From contig JAJDNG010000188.1 of NCBI GenBank assembly GCA_022340845.1, forward strand, positions 1 through 37,612: a stretch of 37,612 nt of DNA, read 5' to 3'. The DNA is from Gammaproteobacteria bacterium (GTDB lineage Bacteria > Pseudomonadota > Gammaproteobacteria > SZUA-152). Of this stretch, positions 34,862 to 37,612 are shown piece by piece. Position 1 is the first letter of the stretch. Each line of letters starts with the position of its first letter. The position numbers and the translations under genes were made by a program. The notes below the pieces were generated by a model. The model saw nothing but the letters and a program-made list of their open reading frames with translations. It was not told the origin of the DNA and made no database searches.

Positions 34862-37102
34862 ATGCCAAAGGTAATGCCTTTAATTTACAAACCCAGATGG
34901 TCGTTAACCACTAAGCTGATTGTCACCAGCGCTCTTGTCGAGGCGGTATTATTAGGTTTTCTAGTTTGGAACAACACCACCCTCACCCAGGCTAGGCTCA
35001 CTAAACAAAAACAGGAAGAAATCACCGAATTTGCAAAGTTCGTTTCTTCCACTCTGGCCGCTGCTTTACTTCGCCATGATGATATGGAAATTCAGGAGAT
35101 TACCGCGCAATTAGTCAAATCACCCAAATTAAGCTATGTCGCGATAAAATCACCAACCGACAATATCATCGCGCAGGCGGGCACACATAACGATACGTAT
35201 TTCGAAGGCCAGGATTTTTTGAGCTACGCCCGTACAGTGTCATATACTGACGCCTATCTTCTAGTAATCCCACTACAGAAAAACAACATTGCACTGGGAA
35301 AACTCCAACTTGAATTCATTACTCGAGATATCAACTCGCTGGCCAAAGAGGTTAAAAACCAAGGCATCGTCAATGCTCTGATTATTCTTGTGGTCACCGT
35401 AATCGTTTTATATCTGCTCTTATCAGCACTGACTAAGAGCATCAAACACCTTAACACAGCAATGACGGAATACATCGATCATCATCAGGTAAACACCCCT
35501 ATTTTTCACTCTGATGATGAAGTGGGAACACTGGGTAAAACTTTTGATAACCTGATTAACACCATACGCCATGGAGAAGATGCGCTAAAAGAAAGCAAGG
35601 ATTTTGTCCAAGCGATACTGGACAATTCCCCGACAGTTATTTACGCCAAAGACATGGCTGGCAGGTACCTGCTGGCCAACAAACAATTCACCCGATTATT
35701 AGATGCGAATGTGGAGCAGATCCTGGGTAAAACTGATTTCGACCTATTCCCTCATAATGTCGCCAAACAGTTCCATGACAGTGATCAAAATGTCTTAGCC
35801 ACCCGATCAATGAAAAAATATGAGCAACTCATTCCTAACGGTAACGATCTTAAAATTTACATTACCACGAAATTCTGCCTGTTCGACAAACACGATCGCG
35901 CCTCGGCCATATGCGGCATTTCCACGGATATTAGCGATCGCATTCGCAGTGAACAACGATTAAAAGAAAGCGAGGAGAATTTGCGTTCTCTGGCCAACAA
36001 CGCAATCGACGGCATTTTGGTTAACAAAAAGGGAAAACATGTTTTCACCAATCAGCGCATGGCCGATATGTTAAATACCACCGTGGAAGATATTTTAGGC
36101 ACTGACCAGGATTTTGTGTTGCACCCGGATGAAAAAAACAATGTTACACAACGCTTCCAAAGGCGTTTAAAAGGACAAAACGAACCCATACAATACGAAA
36201 CTTTGTTTATCGACAGAAAATCCGGCGAACCCGTTCCTGTCGAATTGACGGCATTTATCTGTCAATGGGATGGCGAACCATCGGGCGTGGTATTTGTGCG
36301 GGACATAACAGACCGCAAAAAAACCGAAGCGGAGTTAAAACGCTACCGGGAGCAACTGGAGCAAATGGTATCGGAAAGAACATCGGAACTGGAGAGTGCA
36401 ATCCGGGAACTGGAATCCTTTAGCTATTCGGTATCACACGATTTACGCTCCCCCTTAAGAAGTATTGATGGTTTCAGTCAATTAATAATGGATGATTATC
36501 GCGACCGCCTCGATGAACAAGGTATCGAATACCTGACACGGGTACGAAAATCCGCTCAACGCATGGCCCAATTAATCGACGATATCCTGTTACTTTCTCG
36601 CGTATCCCGGCACAAGCTTGCGCTAACGACGGTTGACTTAAGCAAAATCGCGACAGAGTCCGTCGCGACGTTAAAAGAATTGCAAAACGACCGCATTGTG
36701 CATGTGACTATCGAACCCAACATGTCGGCCAGAGGAGATCATCGATTGTTAAGCATTGTGATGAACAACCTACTGGATAACGCCTGGAAATACACAGGTT
36801 TAATCGAGCAAGCCACTATTGAATGTGGTTGTAAGCGTGAAAATGGCAAAGCAATTTATTTTGTCGCGGACAACGGTTCTGGTTTCGACATGCAGTACGC
36901 AGAAAAGCTTTTTGGGCCATTTCAACGCTTACACGGCACGGATGAGTTTCCCGGAACTGGCATCGGCCTGGCAACCGTCAAAAGAATAATTGACCGTCAC
37001 GGTGGTAAAGTGTGGGCTGAGAGTCAACCGGGAAAAGGTGCAACATTTTTTTTCACCCTGGAACCCAGTTCAGACAATGTCAGTGAGAGCAAAGACTTAT
37101 GA
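34862..37102 (+). CDS. Membrane PAS-domain sensor histidine kinase
   Basis: A 746-residue sensor kinase. Membrane helix 1 is about 16-36 and helix 2 about 170-192, enclosing a periplasmic sensor of about 130 residues. A HAMP-like linker follows (to about 240), then two PAS domains (about 243-365, starting FVQAILDNSPTVIYAKDMAG, and about 370-490), then a coiled coil. HisKA has SYSVSHDLRSPLRSIDGFS with the phosphorylated His at 526. HATPase_c has NNLLDNAWKYT, DNGSGFD, LFGPFQRLHG and GTGIGLATV. The HisKA type resembles phytochrome-like kinases, whose partner is usually a single-domain response regulator next door. None is intact here (see findings). A second ATG at 34874 with AAAGGT upstream is an alternative start. 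Confidence 0.92.
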   Translation: MPKVMPLIYKPRWSLTTKLIVTSALVEAVLLGFLVWNNTTLTQARLTKQKQEEITEFAKFVSSTLAAALLRHDDMEIQEITAQLVKSPKLSYVAIKSPTDNIIAQAGTHNDTYFEGQDFLSYARTVSYTDAYLLVIPLQKNNIALGKLQLEFITRDINSLAKEVKNQGIVNALIILVVTVIVLYLLLSALTKSIKHLNTAMTEYIDHHQVNTPIFHSDDEVGTLGKTFDNLINTIRHGEDALKESKDFVQAILDNSPTVIYAKDMAGRYLLANKQFTRLLDANVEQILGKTDFDLFPHNVAKQFHDSDQNVLATRSMKKYEQLIPNGNDLKIYITTKFCLFDKHDRASAICGISTDISDRIRSEQRLKESEENLRSLANNAIDGILVNKKGKHVFTNQRMADMLNTTVEDILGTDQDFVLHPDEKNNVTQRFQRRLKGQNEPIQYETLFIDRKSGEPVPVELTAFICQWDGEPSGVVFVRDITDRKKTEAELKRYREQLEQMVSERTSELESAIRELESFSYSVSHDLRSPLRSIDGFSQLIMDDYRDRLDEQGIEYLTRVRKSAQRMAQLIDDILLLSRVSRHKLALTTVDLSKIATESVATLKELQNDRIVHVTIEPNMSARGDHRLLSIVMNNLLDNAWKYTGLIEQATIECGCKRENGKAIYFVADNGSGFDMQYAEKLFGPFQRLHGTDEFPGTGIGLATVKRIIDRHGGKVWAESQPGKGATFFFTLEPSSDNVSESKDL

Positions 37103-37128
37103 AACAAGAATTAGACCCATACATTTGA
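37099..37128 (+). pseudogene. Nine-codon frame overlapping the kinase stop, possible response-regulator remnant
   Basis: The kinase ends in TTATGA, and the embedded ATGA starts a frame reading MKQELDPYI before TGA. An ATGA overlap usually marks a coupled downstream gene, and small response regulators often begin with a few polar residues before ILLVEDN. The expected receiver sequence is not visible in the next 180 bases. A deleted or decayed regulator is plausible but unproven. Confidence 0.25.
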
Positions 37129-37308
37129 CGATATATTCTGTACAGGTTGCAGGTCGAAATACTGCGTCATGGATATATTGCGAAACCACTAGATAGTATG
37201 CTCAACTTCATTATTCGAAACTATGCCGGTGCTAGAACAAAATAGCTATTTTTGGTATGTTCACAATACTGGCAATTGTGCCTATTCCTTGGTATTACAC
37301 GTGAAAAT

Positions 37309-37612
37309 ATGACTGAAAATTTCTTAAATCAATTCAAAGGCAGTTTCTACGGCGTGCTTAGATGGCCCCAACTGGATTCGTTGTGGGAAATTCTTCGCCA
37401 AAATCAGGATCAGCGCTGGTTTATCTACCACGTGGGCGAGACGCCTCCGGCTGAGCCGGCTTCCCGCGAAAAAATCGAGCAGTTCCTAAAGGAAATCGAT
37501 GCTTTATTGCGTGCAGAACACCAAGAGGATTATTGCGGTATTGTGTATGCGGACGACTTGGAACACCCCACCTTTATTAAAATCTTCGATCCAAACAATC
37601 TGGGCGTTAGTT
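37309..37612 (+). CDS. Conserved hypothetical protein (3' end outside window)
   Basis: The frame is open from ATG at 37309 to the edge, giving 101 codons. Sequence features are FLNQFKGSFYGVLRWPQLDSL, RWFIYHVGETPP, and a C-terminal YCGIVYADDLEHPTFIKIFD followed by PNNLGVS. The pattern looks like a small soluble conserved protein of proteobacteria of unknown function. The ribosome site is weak (GTGAAAAT). It is separated from the kinase gene by about 200 bases and may be independent. Confidence 0.7.
   Translation, partial: MTENFLNQFKGSFYGVLRWPQLDSLWEILRQNQDQRWFIYHVGETPPAEPASREKIEQFLKEIDALLRAEHQEDYCGIVYADDLEHPTFIKIFDPNNLGVS

Overview
The window looks like a chromosomal segment of a gammaproteobacterium of moderate GC. 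The order cannot be fixed from sequence alone. Supporting evidence is the set of gammaproteobacterial-type housekeeping proteins: GreB, BolA, full-length Lhr, Uup and a YfiM-like lipoprotein, plus a MoxR-Bat operon laid out as in gammaproteobacteria. No tRNA, rRNA, CRISPR array, insertion sequence or prophage was seen.

Layout. (1) 1-2947, minus: the N-terminal 982 residues of a secreted protein built from alternating beta-sandwich modules, running off the left edge. (2) 3201-11408, minus: a tight operon read moxR, DUF58, DUF4381, batA, batB-TPR, batD, a small membrane protein, then greB; several junctions overlap. (3) 11568-15000: bolA (minus), a DUF2934 protein with a basic tail (plus), a 12-bp tandem array, then a minus-strand cluster of a papain-like-motif small protein, a Cys-paired small protein, a PhzF enzyme and a YfiM-like lipoprotein. 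(4) 15437-24515: two very large convergent helicases, Lhr (plus) and an SF1 helicase with a C-terminal restriction-type nuclease domain (minus). (5) 25035-29438, minus: an MscS-family channel, then an ECF sigma factor, a membrane anti-sigma-like protein and a secreted di-haem peroxidase as one transcription unit. (6) 29813-33449: Uup (plus) and a DUF839/PhoX-like secreted protein (minus), convergent. (7) 33946-37612, plus: a zinc-finger-type adenylate kinase, a long intergenic hairpin, a PAS-containing histidine kinase, and the start of a conserved hypothetical gene.

How the genes work together. The MoxR-Bat block should form a membrane-attached AAA+/VWA assembly acting on envelope proteins. 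The ECF unit couples a stress sigma factor to a periplasmic peroxidase. The helicase-nuclease fusion is the best candidate for a poorly described function (genome defence or repair), but it stands alone and this is inference. Two intergenic gene remnants (a frameshifted WXXGXW-repeat fragment and a stop-interrupted fragment before adk) and a possible lost response regulator after the histidine kinase suggest ongoing gene decay.
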